This document shows, piece after piece, positions 1 through 11,979 of a stretch of DNA of 64,000 bases. This DNA comes from Pelodera strongyloides (lineage: Eukaryota; Nematoda; Chromadorea; Rhabditida; Rhabditidae). The notes below the pieces were generated by a model. The model worked only from the letters and a program-made list of their open reading frames with translations. It was not told the origin of the DNA and searched no databases. The stretch's first letter is position 1; every line of letters begins with the position of its first letter. A program made the translations under genes and the position numbers. The stretch spans positions 37,940-101,939 of the forward strand of contig JAANDG010000536.1 of the NCBI GenBank assembly GCA_036852015.1, given 5' to 3'.

Positions 1-112
1 GCCGGTGTTCGTTGATGTCTCTGTCTGTCATCTAATGAGGTTCTTGGAATTTGGATTCAGTGCGCGTGTTGAATGTCGTGCTACTATTCGCCGATCTTTG
101 TCTCCAGTCAAG

Positions 113-158
113 GTTTGTATTCTGATTTTGTTATTTTGTTTGTCCTTCCCCTAATAAA
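113..158 (+). promoter_or_regulatory. Composite 5' splice site plus poly(A) signal, copy 1
   Basis: A donor-like AAG|GTTTGTATT at 113 is followed 40 nt later by AATAAA (153-158). A G/T-rich stretch of the kind that marks cleavage sites comes next. Three diverged copies with the same order of parts lie at 6482, 8304 and 11950. The upstream exon-like sequence has stop codons in the frames checked. I infer the 3' module of a duplicated non-coding transcript that can either splice onward or be cleaved and polyadenylated. Confidence 0.4.
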
Positions 159-443
159 GGTTTCATGGGAAGTGATGGTGTATTCTTTGTTGTTCATTGG
201 ACCTTGCGTTATACGATAGGTTCGTTCAGTCTCCCAATCAGTTATGTGTTGCGCAGTACTTGCACGTTTTCGATTTTATTTCTTGCTCATGAGTGTGATT
301 ACACGAGTGCAGGCGACTGTTAGACTTGTCGAGAATGGGACTAAGACTAATCATTTTCCAATAAATCTACAAGATATGGGCACAAAAACATAGAATTCAA
401 ATTCACGTTACACTACAATTGACAAGACGGAGGGAGGTAGAAA

Positions 444-634
444 TTAAAGCGAAATAACGGCCTGTTCTTGAAACGCATTGTGGTCAGCCGCATTTTGTGC
501 ATCATTTGCAAATAAGCACAATTTAGAATAAAAAAATCGACCCTAACTCCCCAACTCGACCTCACTCATCATAAATAGATAAGAATGCAGTTGTCCACGG
601 TGTGTTTCAAAATCCGGTGGCTATTTTTCTTTAA
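444..634. mobile_element. MITE family A, copy 1 (degenerate)
   Basis: A TTAA at the left edge is followed by AGCGAAATAACGGCC, and the right end carries a decayed inverted match ending TTTAAA. The interior has the family's typical CATTTGCAAATAAGC and AAGAATGCAGTTGTCC stretches. It is about 190 bp long with no coding capacity. TTAA target duplications are the hallmark of the piggyBac superfamily, so this is probably a non-autonomous relative; no transposase is present. Confidence 0.6.
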
Positions 635-1491
635 ATTAAACGTGAAGATCTCGATGTTTCAGTACGTGTACAAGGCGCGGCTCATTTACAACTTGGACGA
701 TGAGATTTTTGGGATCGTTTTGTTCAAAGGACTTATTCTGAAATCGGATGGGGTGGTCATGATATTCATCACGTTCTTTTGTTAATCAGGCATTGTTCTT
801 TCTTATTCTTATTCAGTCATATCTGTGCTTTTGTGTGAAGTAACTAGCCGCAGTAAATAAAAAAAAATGTGTGATGTTTGTATGTATAAATGGTGTTTCT
901 AGAGTGGGTCATTCACACACAGAATTGAAGTTATAATGAGAAGTCAAAGTTTTTTTGGGAGTTTTTGTAGTTTGAGGCCTTTGTAACACTGTAATTTGTT
1001 CATGATACGGTAATTATGGGGATTTAGCTTACAGTAGTATGTGTGATGTTTGATCATGTTTCAGAAACGATGATTGAAGCTGTACTTATGGATGGTTCAT
1101 GGTTTGCGTTTTGAAGCGCCATTAATTGGTAAGTACATAATGCGGTTTGATGTTTTGTTTGTTATACTCTGTTGTGCCGAAGTTCAATTGTTAGGTAATT
1201 TTAAGAGCTCTTTTGTTATAACAGAATGAAAGTTTATTGCCTTCCATGATGATGATACTTGTTTTTTTTTAACTTTAAATTGTTCTGTTAATTCAGTTCA
1301 AGTTCACTTAGTTTTTGTGTAACTACCAATATTCCCAAGTTACTAAGCAACTTACAATGGATTCTCATTTATGTATGCAACTTTTTACCAGTCGTGAGCT
1401 CTTATATTGCACAAGAGTTAAGTACAGTGTTTGAAGACCCGGTGGCTCAAAATCACAAAAAAAAAATTTGTCGTATTGCGCCATGTTTCAG

Positions 1492-1570
1492 AGACGATGT
1501 AAGAGGAGAAGCCACTGAATATAAACTGCTCAACGAGTTGAATTCCGACTAAATCGGGTACCAAGTAACG
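1492..1570 (+). ncRNA. Exon family I, copy a (putative lncRNA exon)
   Basis: This candidate exon begins after the acceptor CATGTTTCAG and ends before the donor GTAGGTGTAA. It belongs to a set of related exons at 2107, 3654, 8871, 9807 and 11282, most preceded by CCGCCATGTTTCAG-like sequence. It contains stop codons, and lengths vary among copies without keeping a frame, so it is read as non-coding. No transcript data are available. Confidence 0.4.
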
Positions 1571-2106
1571 GTAGGTGTAATTTCGTACGACGAAATGTGC
1601 TTCTTGTCTGTCTTGTACTATATAAAGAGAATAATAATTATAAGTGTTGCATATGCATTGTATATTTGTTGCCATGAACTTGGCATAGTATAATTTTTGT
1701 TTTGCCCCACGGGCATTTTGTTTGTTATACTTGTTTGGACTACGTGCAGATTTCAGATTCAAATACGAAGGGCGAAGTTTTTGGCTTGCCGGTCGATCAA
1801 GGTTTCTTGACTTCTTGACAGAGTGACTACTGGATACTGATTGAGGGTCAGCTTTGGCGGTTAGTTAGTAATTTGTTAATTTGAAGTTGTTTTTAGCCTT
1901 TGTACCATCGTACCATGTAACCAATGTGTTGTGGGATAGTGTTGAATTAACAAATTCCTAATAGAGCAAACGCGGGTCGATGGAACATTTTTTGAAAGGG
2001 GAGGGATGTGTTATTATATTGTTGAAGCGACATGTACGTTGTACGTATTTAAAGACCTCAAAATCAGCGAATGAGAAAAAAAATTGCCGCATAGTGCCAT
2101 TTTCAG

Positions 2107-2220
2107 ATGCTGTGTAAGAGGTGGGAAGAGTAGCCACGTGAATCTTTGGATCTCAGTCTCATGTGGTCTGCAAATTCAGTTGGAACGTTTCCGCTGCATC
2201 TACCGCAATACCAGGTAACG
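2107..2220 (+). ncRNA. Exon family I, copy b
   Basis: The acceptor is CCATTTTCAG and the donor GTAAGCGTAT. It matches copy a at the start (ATGCTGTGTAAGAGGTGG against AGACGATGTAAGAGGAGA) and at the end (ACCAGGTAACG against ACCAAGTAACG), with a longer middle. Upstream A-runs also match copy a, so the two arose by duplication. The same caveats apply: the splice sites are predicted by eye. Confidence 0.42.
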
Positions 2221-3653
2221 GTAAGCGTATGCTTTCATTTGGTTTGTATGTTTGTTATTGTGTACTACAATTTGTATGTTGGGTTTATTTATAATTGCCT
2301 ACACCTTGCATAAGTAGTGTGTACTTTTTGTCATATATGTTGAGCTAGTGACCTTGCAGGTCATCGCTTTGTGGGTCCGGAAATAGTTCTCGTTATTTGT
2401 TATAAACGTTTTGTACATTCAGCTTAAAGTACGGAGAGATTTTGGCTGCCCATTTCTCTTGCTGTCCGGTTGATCAAGGGTGACTAAACTGAGTGAGGAT
2501 TCAGGATCACCTTTGTCGGTTAGTTTATTTAATATATATCCGTTCATTCGATGTTGTTTTTTGTATTTGTACTGACATGACACCGACTTGTGGTGCAAGT
2601 CCTTTTTCTATCTGTAGACGTTCGTGTGGTCAACCTTACGGGTTTGAATTTTACGGGCCATGTGTTACGTAACACGAGTACAGCGCGAGACTCACTTCTT
2701 TGTCTTTTGTTTCGTAATTCCGATCTCAGTTCGAGTTCTAACTATATGTATTTTAACTTGTGTTCTGTTATTAGCCCTTTTTGCATTAATATTTAATTTC
2801 AAGTTGGGTTTTCCTGAGTGTTAAACCGTAGACCGTAACTCAAAGTAAACTTGACTTCAGAGTTGTGCTTGTTTGGATCACGTCTGGGTTCAAATGCAAC
2901 CGAAATTCAATTCGAAGTAGTCGCTCACGTGACCATGCAATACGTTCACTCGAATGTAAGTCCTTCTAAAATGTATAACTTTTTTACTCTTTGTAATACC
3001 GCGGATGTACCTGTTACTTAGACTGTTGGCTGGTTCCTTTTGTACGGGTAATTTTCTAATATCCTAATAAGTTCCGGGTTGTGGTAATAACTTCGCGTTT
3101 TGCTACTGTAAGCGCTGTGGTGTTTTGGTGAAACAACTTGTTGGTAGGTATTTAGATGTGATATGATTTCTTATTGTGGTTTAGTTTATACGTGTATTTG
3201 ATGATCGCCTTTTTTCAGAAGCTACATGAGATGAGAGTTATTCAATACGTTAGAAAAAGGAAAAGGACTCCGCATCCATTGTTCTGAATTTTCAAGTTAC
3301 CTGTTTATGTATGTGGTCTCGGTCTCTTCCGTGTCGTGGTTTATCTTTCACGGTAAGTATTTTCAAATTCCTATTGGATAAACAAAGTAACAACGAGGAA
3401 CCAAATATGGTCGTTTTCACGAGGGCCGGATAACCACTGCGCTTCTTTTTACATAGCGTAAGGGTAGTTGTTTTCAGAGTAATATTGTAATTTAGGCCAG
3501 TTATGCCACATATGATGTGTCATTATACCTTTAACTGTTCTTACTTATTCTTAACATATGTTGGTAACAGTAACAGTGTGTTTTCAGCGCTGGCGTGCAT
3601 CATCTATTAGCGTCAGCTAAGTACCTCGATGTTCGAAGACCGCAATGTTTCAG

Positions 3654-3757
3654 CAGTTCGACATTAGAAGGCACATTTGAGGGACACTGTTCGGTACTTG
3701 GCACTGATGATGAGGAGGTCATACAACGCCATCGTTGTTCATTACCACCCACGTTTG
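3654..3757 (+). ncRNA. Exon family I, copy f
   Basis: It is preceded by GAAGACCGCAATGTTTCAG, the family acceptor context, and followed by the donor GTAGGTGTC. Unlike its relatives it is open in one frame, joined to upstream sequence starting at ATG 3595 (about 54 codons up to the donor). Because related copies are full of stops, I treat the open frame as chance. An alternative acceptor just before 3590 would give a longer exon. Confidence 0.35.
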
Positions 3758-4505
3758 GTAGGTGTCTACGTAATTTCAATGCAAACCACTTGTGTCTTGC
3801 AATTAGGTAAATGTCGACTAAGTTTTCTTTCGATTATGACACAACTTTATTCACCTACTTGGGTCACATGGTTACATTGCGGGGGTCTTATTGTGAACAT
3901 CGTTATCGTGCTGGTGTCTTCTCCAATTCAAATCATAATAAGTGGGATAATCAAAGTGTTTTGTATCACTTTTACGCCAAGATATGATGTTTGAACACTA
4001 CCTGGGATTATTATCGCAGTACGCGTTTATATAAGTAATTTACAGTGCGGACTGCTTCTATCGGGATCGGTTTGGTGCGCTGCGAAAGTGCGAACTCGAG
4101 GATGGAGTTCTGTAGTATGGATTTGCGTGGCATGTCGCCGACGAATAGAAGAGCCCATTTGGAAGCCATAGTAGAAAGGTAATTGTTTCAAGTTATCATT
4201 GTTTGTGATATGTTGGCAGATTTCTTTCTTACTCATTTATTAAGTATTCATTCTTTGTGTACTTGCCAGTTTCATGCATGATGAGGTTGAGTTGTCTTGT
4301 TACACATTTTGTAGAATAATCTTATTATATAAAGTTGGGAGCTTTGTTTGTTTGTTTGTTCGTTTGTTTGAGTGTACGTTTGGATGATGTGCGTTACGCT
4401 CAGGTTGTAGGATTGGTTCAGTAGTTCACGTTCCCGTGCACTGAGCCATCTCACTTCCCGAGCGCCCCTCTCACAAATGTCCAAAAAAGGCTGCATATGT
4501 GGAAT

Positions 4506-5105
4506 ATGTGTGGTGTATCGTTCGGGCGTTTCTGCGGCACAAAGGGTTCAAAGAACACTCACGGCACAAAATTCAAAGAACGACCAATTTTGAAAACTTG
4601 AAATCACGCTTTTCAATGCTTTATTTACTCTTATTTTACAAAAATTTTCCATTGCCTTTCAACGTGAGAATTATCCTCACCTTGAGCTACCTACGAGAAT
4701 CCAGCCCTGAGCTACGCACTCGCAGACTGCATATACTCACCAAGGGTCAGAGGCGTATGAGCAGAGAGTTTAAAGAACACCCCCACTCCATCAGCAACGC
4801 CATTGCGGATGGCTCACACGAATGCCACACAAAAGGTTGCATTATACTCCAAGGAAGCGGAGTATCGGCCGAGCGATAATGTTCAAGGAACATCCACTTG
4901 CTGTGCAACGCCATTGTGGAGCGCTCACATGAGCACCACACAAAAGTTTGCATGTACACCAAGGGCGCGGAGTACATGCCGAGCGATAGAGTTCAAAGAA
5001 CACCTACTGCAGGGCACCTCCCCTGCGGAACGCCCAGTGAACGCTACAAAGGCTGCCATATACAGAATGCTTGCGGGGTATCGTTCGAGCGATTGTGCGG
5101 CAAGT
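4506..5105 (+). repeat. GC-richer tandem repeat, unit about 112 bp
   Basis: The phrase GTTCAAAGAACAC (with variants) recurs near 4550, 4768, 4879 and 4990. CCACACAAAAG occurs at about 4825 and 4936, and GAGCGATA-like ends recur too. GTATCGTTCGGGCG near 4520 and GTATCGTTCGAGCG near 5080 mark both edges. Several overlapping frames on both strands are open across it, as expected of a GC-richer repeat. I see no recognisable protein in any of them. Confidence 0.6.
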
Positions 5106-5220
5106 AGGCCGAGATCCCTGTTCCATGCAATTCAAGAAGCATATTCGCAATTATAATAATTCCCTGTCAATGGCATCGATGTGTGCTCAACTTGATGTTC
5201 CCCGTGGCGCCGGTCCTTAT

Positions 5221-6240
5221 TTAGGAGGAATATAGTCAACAGAAACTAAGTTCTATCCCCGTGTTTGATATTGGTGTAGGTTTCAAAAGGAAAATAACAA
5301 AAGTGAAACCATTTCCTTCAGACAAATGTTTGCTTCTAACTTATATAGCCCAGCGAAACATTGCGACGTATCATCCAGGCACATTCCTTTTTTTTTAGGA
5401 TTTGAAATTTTTTCGATATTGTAGAGTCCAGCAAGTTGCAGACAATTTAGGAGAAATATAGTCAACAGAAACTAAGTTCTATCCCCGTGTTTGATATTGG
5501 TGTAGGTTTCAAAAGGAAAATAACAAAAGTGAAACCATTTCCTTCGAATAAATGTTTGCTTCTAACTTATATAGCCCAGCGAAATATTGCGACGGATCAT
5601 CCAGGCACATTCCTTTTTTTAGGTTTTGAAATTTTTTCGATATTGTAGAGTCCAGCAAGTTGCAGACAATTTAGGAGAAATATAGTCAACAGAAACTAAG
5701 TTCTATCCCCGTGTTTGATATTGGTGTAGATTTCAAAAGGAAAATAACAAAAGCGAAACCATTTCCTTCGGATAAATGTTTGCTTCTAACTTATATAGCC
5801 CAGCGAAACATTGCGACGTATCATCCAGGCACTTATTCCTTTTTTTTAGGATTTGAAATTTTTTCGATATTGTAGAGTCCAGCAAGTTGCAGACAATTTA
5901 GGAGGAATATAGTCAACAGAAACTAAGTTCTAACCCGTGTTCAATATTGGTATGGGTTTCAAAAAGAAAAAGAAAGACTGGAGACTCTTTGGATAGAAAT
6001 GTTTCCTCCTAACTTATATAGCCCAGAGAAACATTGCGGCGTATCAGCCACGCGATATTAAGCTGCTTTTAGGCTTTGGCAATTTTTTCGATGTCCTAGA
6101 GTAGAGCAAGTTGCAGACAATTTAGGAGAAATATAGTCAACAGAAACTAAGTTCTTTCCCCAGGAAACTATTCTTGCGAGAAAGAGTTGCCTCTACTTAT
6201 AGATATAGCCCAGTGAAACATAGCGACCATCAGCGAATAT
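5221..6240 (+). repeat. Tandem satellite, unit about 225 bp, about 4.5 copies
   Basis: Units start with TTAGGAGGAATATAGTCAAC or a close variant at 5221, 5447, 5671, 5898 and 6122, spacing 226, 224, 227 and 224 bp. Each carries AAGTTCTATCCCCGTGTTTG, TTATATAGCCCAGCGAAA and TTGTAGAGTCCAGCAAGTTGC. The first three are nearly identical, the fourth is diverged and the fifth is truncated near 6240. No coding signal is seen. Confidence 0.9.
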
Positions 6241-6481
6241 TGGAAAGACGCCTCAGGCGGCGGTAGCCGACTGGTACAGTATAAAGATGTAGATCTAGGC
6301 TTTTGGAGAGTGTTCGGAATAGGAAATGGGAATTGGAGTGTTTTGATTTAGTTAGGTTGGATTATATGCCATATTATTCAGACTATCTGACTATCGAATG
6401 GAACTGGCTGTCATCTTATTGCAAAATTTGGACCTCAGTGCCCTGTGGCCGTGCGTCGATGTCACCGTCAGACAAAGCAAG

Positions 6482-6523
6482 GTTTGTATTATCTTTATCT
6501 GTCTACAACTTCCCCCGAATAAA
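6482..6523 (+). promoter_or_regulatory. Composite 5' splice site plus poly(A) signal, copy 2
   Basis: GCAAG|GTTTGTATT at 6482 is followed by CTACAACTTCCCCCG and AATAAA at 6518-6523. TTTACTGGGAAGTTGGTGTTG then matches copy 1 (TTTCATGGGAAGTGATGGTG). The preceding exon-like stretch includes GTGCGTCGATGTCACCGTCA, which resembles the sequence before copy 3. The interpretation is the same as for copy 1. Confidence 0.4.
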
Positions 6524-6559
6524 TGTTTACTGGGAAGTTGGTGTTGATACGTGTCTTGT

Positions 6560-8210
6560 TTTTTGTCCATTTGTACATTTCACCTTTCACCACAGCACTA
6601 CCTTACACCATAGTACACCGTTGTGCACATTTGACCATGCACCACTTGACCGCCACGTTTAACCGAATTTGTATCATGTAGGGTGTCCAAGTATTGATTC
6701 TCCGAGCAATTTATGTGTAATCAAAAGGTTACCCCCAAGAAACCATCCACAACGGTTCTGATTAGCGTATGAATGCTATGTAGGAAGGGTTGGGGGAACG
6801 GCGTTCCTGTTTTGTATTTCTTGTTGGATATGTATACAACTTGTATTTTGCATAGTGTCTTTCGATTATTGTCCTAGGGTATTCGCCGTGCGGTGAGCTG
6901 TTTCATTTGACTTCCATATAGCTAGTCGCATATGAGTTGTAATGACTTCTATACGGGATGTCCTTTTTCTCGGAGCTTGTGAAGTTGTTGTGTATGTGAT
7001 ATTTTCAAAAGCATAAAGGTGGTATATTACGTAATGGTAGAAATCACATTAAACTTTGTTTTATTTTATAACGCAATTGCATTTTAGTACTGTCTTTTGG
7101 TTTATTCATACATTTACTTGGGGGAGTCCGTTCGTGTTTCCAAAGAGACGGCAACTTTGTTTTTTACAGTACCTTCTGCCATAACGTCGTTAGCGGTTTG
7201 AAGGATTAGAAAGTCTGCATCTCTTTTCTGGAATCGGAATGTAAGCTCTTACTTCTTACACGTGATCTTGAATGTACAGCCAACGTTCTTTGTCATTGTC
7301 ATTGCTTTTGTTGTTTGTTCGACTGGATATTTGACTTGCATAATAGTTATAGTACGCATGCCACGTTTCCGTACTGTTGTGAAGTGTTGATAGTTGGGAT
7401 GAAGTGTGTTATGTCACATTGTTGCTCAACAACGAGAAATTTATTACCAAATGGGTGTTTTATACAAGTGCTGTGGATACATACTGTATTTGAATATCGG
7501 CAAATTGTCATGTTTCAGAAGAAGCTACACATGAGATGATAGGACGAGTGTTTGTGCTATGATTGAACTATGTTCAGTTGTTCAGTCAGGATGATGCATC
7601 CTCTTCAAATGGCCCGTTCAATATTGTCGTCACTGGAACCCACATGTGTTCTATGTATGAATGGTGGGTATTTTCACTTATAAATTTGGTGCGATATTTG
7701 CCACATGTGCTCAAGTTATCTATTTCAAGATTTGCGAAATAATGTAAGCAGGAAGCAAGGTTCAGAAAAGTTTGTTGATGTCTTCTGGACGCAGGCAAAC
7801 TGCGTGCAGCATGCTTTTAATCTGTGTTTTTGTCTTAGCAGTTACTCGAATATATGATTAATTTTAGTTAGGATCAACCTGTAAGCAATATAAGGAATTG
7901 TAAATGTAGAGAGTGTAAAAATAAAATAAAAAGGTTCATTTCATTGTGTTTTACTGTGTTTATTATCCTCAAGGAGGCGGCATGTCAGATTTTCCATAAC
8001 TTTCTGTATGTTCTTGTTGAAGCAGTTGGCCTATCTGTATATGAGTAATGATCCAGACTTGGCCTAACTTGTGATAAATTGCGACTGTATAACTTGAGGC
8101 ATGACTTATTTGAAGTTAGAGTGTTATCAGCAAACACCATTGTAGCCACTAAGTAAGGAATTTGAAGAACGGCTTGTTTCAGTTCAAGGACAATATAAGT
8201 CGCTGTGCAC
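6560..8210. other. Non-coding stretch, G/T-rich plus strand
   Basis: No supportable coding exon is seen. One exon-like stretch begins after CATGTTTCAG near 7520 (AAGAAGCTACACATGAGATG), resembling TTTTTTCAG|AAGCTACATGAGATGAGAG near 3218. This suggests another relic of the family I duplication. An AATAAA-like AAATAAAATAAAAAGG lies near 7920. Confidence 0.35.
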
Positions 8211-8303
8211 TTTTGGTTTGATGAAGATCTCGAGGAGGAGTTGTCGAACAGTGATGGTGAGGCGCATTGCATTGGATCTTGGAACGTCGCTGTCACAGTC
8301 AAG

Positions 8304-8343
8304 GTTTGCACTCGGATATTTTTGTACAACTTTCCCCAATAAA
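8304..8343 (+). promoter_or_regulatory. Composite 5' splice site plus poly(A) signal, copy 3
   Basis: CAGTCAAG|GTTTGCACTC at 8304, then TACAACTTTCCCC and AATAAA at 8338-8343, then GGTTTTCTGGAAAGTTTCGC and the G/T-rich GGTGTGTTGTTGTTCAC. The match to copies 1, 2 and 4 covers both sides of the AATAAA, so the whole module was duplicated and not just the hexamer. Confidence 0.42.
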
Positions 8344-8870
8344 GGTTTTCTGGAAAGTTTCGCTTGGTGTGTTGTTGTTCACTTGTTGTTGTGTCATTTT
8401 TATGTAAAGGAGCTAAGGCTATGTATATGGGACGTTCCCGTTTTTGTAAATGTTCAATTTATGTGTAGCTACCGTTTCTTATCCATCCCTCTAGACTGGC
8501 CGTTCACCGTCTAAGTTTTGCTCCATTCAATGTTTGACCGAGTAGTTATGCGGCAAACTGTCATACCATGTGGCGGCTCGTGGTGATCTAGCACGTCATA
8601 GTTTTCTAGTTAGCTAACTTTAAGGAAGATTAATTGAAGTTATGTTATAGATTTATAATTTTTTTATGTCGCTTTTTGCTTCGCCCTTATCTTCTCAGTT
8701 GTACTCTTAATTTCGTAAGGTACTTCATTGAAGAGCGTATACCGTACGCCCCAGTTGGTGGCATAGTGTGTGTTACTTTTTAGCTGTATTATATTTATAG
8801 CTGTTGGGAGTTGGGATGTATTGCTTAATATTATTGGTTCGTGCTGGGTAGATAAACCGCCATGTTTCAG

Positions 8871-8967
8871 AAACTATAGAAGGGGCAGCTCGCTTGCGGG
8901 CGATTACTCTTGCTCTTTTATTTGGTCCTGAAATCAACGATTCGAAGTCGCGTGGCATCGGGATTTG
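8871..8967 (+). ncRNA. Exon family I, copy c
   Basis: It is preceded by AACCGCCATGTTTCAG and followed by GTAGGTGTATTTG, the same donor context as copy a. An opposite-strand open frame overlaps it but has no supporting feature. The plus-strand exon contains an early stop (AAACTATAG). It is classified as a non-coding exon by family membership. Confidence 0.4.
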
Positions 8968-9806
8968 GTAGGTGTATTTGATATCCTTTTATTTCGGTTT
9001 TTCGTTTGTTTGTTATGTGCTATTCACTAACGTTACTATTCACTTATTCACTAACGTTCATTTATTGTTTACCTTAACACCGCTATTGAGCGTTGTGGTG
9101 CCCAATACTGCCCCACATTTTGAGATTGCACATAGGGCGAAATTCATATTCTATGCAGTGTGTTAATGAATCTATTGCAATACTGGTCTTCAGTTTGTTT
9201 ATGTTGTACTATATTGTGGGGTTTATTGTGTAAGTAGCAAGTGCCATATTTACGTAAGGAACTTGAAGGTTGTCATATTTCAGGTGCAATAGACTACAAG
9301 GAACTGTAGTGTCATGCCGGTACGCTTTAATTTCAATGTGTTATTTGCTTGCATTCTTTACTTCTTTTTCATTCGTGTTATGCGCATCACTGTATATGGT
9401 GAAACTGACAATATAATGTTATGGGTTGACTGTTGTGTTGTGCCATTTCATGTATTGAACAAATGTAGATCTATCACCTTGATACCATGGAATATTTCAG
9501 ATTTTGGATGTCATACGAAGGAGACGTCATATGATTGGATCTATGCTTTGAACGGAACCAGTGTACAATTGAATCACCAATTTTCGTGGACGCGCATACA
9601 GGTTTGTATGTTACGTATATGTGGCAACTTATAGTTAGCCCCAGGTATACCTGCGAAGTGTGTTAACTACCCAGTATGTGTGTCGGTTTGTAGAATCATA
9701 TTAGCGTATCCTTGTGTTGATGTGTTTGTTCTTCGAAAAATGAAAGGGATTGAAAGTTGGTGTTTAGGATGTGTAGTAATCGAGTTTGAAAACCGCCGTG
9801 TTTCAG

Positions 9807-9920
9807 AACCGGGACAAGAATAAACAAACTTGGACAACATGTTGGATTTTACCTAGGCAGAGTTTTCTACTCCATCAAATTCAGCAATTTCGTCTCATTT
9901 CGGACCGTGCCCCTGCTATC
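9807..9920 (+). ncRNA. Exon family I, copy d
   Basis: The acceptor context is AAAACCGCCGTGTTTCAG and the donor GTAAATGTATGTTGTTTGC. It aligns over its length with copy e at 11282: shared AGCTTGG/AACTTGG, CAAATTCAGCAATTTCGTC against CAAATGCAGCACAATTTCATC, and the shared donor GTAWATGTATGTTGTTTGC. Indels between the copies are not multiples of three, which argues against protein coding. Confidence 0.45.
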
Positions 9921-11281
9921 GTAAATGTATGTTGTTTGCTTGTTTCCCGCATATTCTTATGAGTTATTATAATTCTTCTTTATGTCTTGAAGGAACACAC
10001 AAACAGTCAGTTGGATTACGCATTTTGAGAACGCATAGTTTGTTTCTATTGTGAAAATTTGGAAAGAAAGACTAGTATTCGGATTATTTTGGTAAAAGTA
10101 TTTTGACACACGCCGCCATGTAGTAAATCGCTTTCTCGTTGTTTGTTTATGTATTTACGTAATGTTCTAGAGTTGAGAGTTGAGACTGCAAACAAACACC
10201 ATTATAAATTTAGTTTATAGGCAAAACGCTATCTTCACTGATCATCATATTAACTATTTTGTTGGATTTCGTGATATGATGCAAAGTGTATTCAGTTTGT
10301 AGTTTATATCACATTTAGTCATGTAGTATACGCGTGGGTTTTGTAGGGATCGATTTCGCAAAACATAACTCCAACATCGAAACATACGTGTTCGTCATTG
10401 TTGATATACTTCGAAGATGAATGGTGATGGGAAGTTGTGAATTTGACCTGTGTTGTCAAGTAAGGGTGACCGTAATTCGTATTGTCTTATATTTATCTGA
10501 AATGTTATCTTATTTAGGCCGTATGTCGTTCGCGTGTGATGGCGAGTTGGCTGTTCTCGCAGCTGTGTAGTTTCGTGGATCCTCGCTGAGTTACAACACG
10601 AATATATCTTTTCGTCTGGAAAGGTTCGTGTTTTTGTTATCGTGAGTCAGTGAGTCTAAATTCAAATAACTGAAGGGCGATCTTTGGACGGTGTGAAACT
10701 AAACTGTACGTTTCAAATGCTTGTTCCATTTCCATAGTTCCATTACCAAACCATCTTACAACTAGTTATTGTTGATGTTAACTGACGTAGTGACGTTCTT
10801 GCTTAATTAACTAGGATATTCATCTTAATAGCTAACTTATGCCTTGTTAGAGTTGAAGGGTCTATGTGCCCCGTAGTGTAGTCAGCGTCGTAATGTTTGT
10901 TTCAGTTTCGTAATTTATGACACTACTTGGACACCATTTGAAGACTTTGTTCATTAGGTAAGTGTTACGTGAATTGTTGAGTTATGATCGAAGACACTGC
11001 AGAATAAGATGATTTTGTCATTTTGAGCGGAAATTTTTCCATATCTCAAAATGTAATTGTTTGGTAGATTGCGCGTATTTTCACTGCCTTGTCATTTATC
11101 TAGAGTTTAGTGAAGCCTGTCTACTTTATCATGGTTGATTATCACTGTGGAACGTTTAATTATAAAATAGCGTAGTAAGTGCTTATGACTTGGTGTAGAA
11201 GCGAAACAAGCACATTTGTGTGTGTCAGTTTTGGCTTTTGGTAATGTGGAAATGTAGCGTTTGAAGACCGCCGTGTTTCAG

Positions 11282-11395
11282 AAGTGAGACAATATGACAG
11301 AAGCTTGGTTCATGTGTTATTGCCAGTGTACCAGTGTTGAATTCTATACTCGGACAAATGCAGCACAATTTCATCTCCTTTCGAATGATGTTATC
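11282..11395 (+). ncRNA. Exon family I, copy e
   Basis: It is preceded by TTTGAAGACCGCCGTGTTTCAG-like context and followed by the donor GTATATGTATGTTGTTTGC. It is the closest relative of copy d, 1.5 kb upstream, with homology continuing into the intron. In-frame stops (for example AAGTGAGACAATATGA) make coding unlikely. Confidence 0.45.
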
Positions 11396-11949
11396 GTATA
11401 TGTATGTTGTTTGCATCACATTATTATCTTTTTATAGGTGATGATAATTGCTTCTTTATATATCGAAGGAACAAACAATCAGTTGGATGACCTACAACAA
11501 ACACGATTATGCTCGGCATGCCGTGTGGTATTTATTTTGTGTAAACTGACAAGAAATATGAGATGTGCATACCGCACCAACCCGGTACATAGGGTTCCGT
11601 CCAAGTTAGATGTTTTGTGTAATACCGTAATTCTTTTTGTATAATTTCATTTGTTCGTTCTCAAGTTCTCGTGCAACAACAGTATGATGTTGGGTATACT
11701 TTTCCTGCATATATAGGGTTAGGTCCATCATGGTTAAAGCAAGTATAGACACTTTTTATTTGAGAACGTCCTTTATCATGCTCAATTTCTTTTCTTTTTT
11801 TTTGCTAAAAAAAAGGTATTTCAGCGCTTTTCATCTTCTACTGTATCCTGTGGCTACCGAGGGGTTGTTTGGAAACGACATAAGGCAAGCTGGCTAGTCG
11901 CTGGTGTGTCTTTTCCATAGAGTCGTCGCTTCGCCCGGCAACATCCGAG

Positions 11950-11979
11950 GTTTGTTCTTTTACAACTTTCTCCAATAAA
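11950..11979 (+). promoter_or_regulatory. Composite 5' splice site plus poly(A) signal, copy 4
   Basis: CGAG|GTTTGTTCTTTTACAAC at 11950 is followed by TTTCTCC and AATAAA at 11974-11979, only 24 nt from the donor. GGTTTTTCTAGTTTATTTTG comes next. It is a shortened version of the module at 8304. Confidence 0.4.

Larger units (their letters stand above)
1424..2570 (+). repeat. Diverged tandem duplication of about 620 bp
   Basis: 1424-1910 and 2044-2570 share an ordered series of landmarks: a GAAGACC/AAAGACC start, an A-run, an exon of family I, GGTCGATCAAGG/GGTTGATCAAGG, AGGGTCAGCTTTGGCGGTTAG/AGGATCACCTTTGTCGGTTAG, and GAAGTTGTTTTTAG/GATGTTGTTTTTTG. Exon and intron were therefore duplicated together. 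No conserved reading frame links the copies. Confidence 0.6.
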
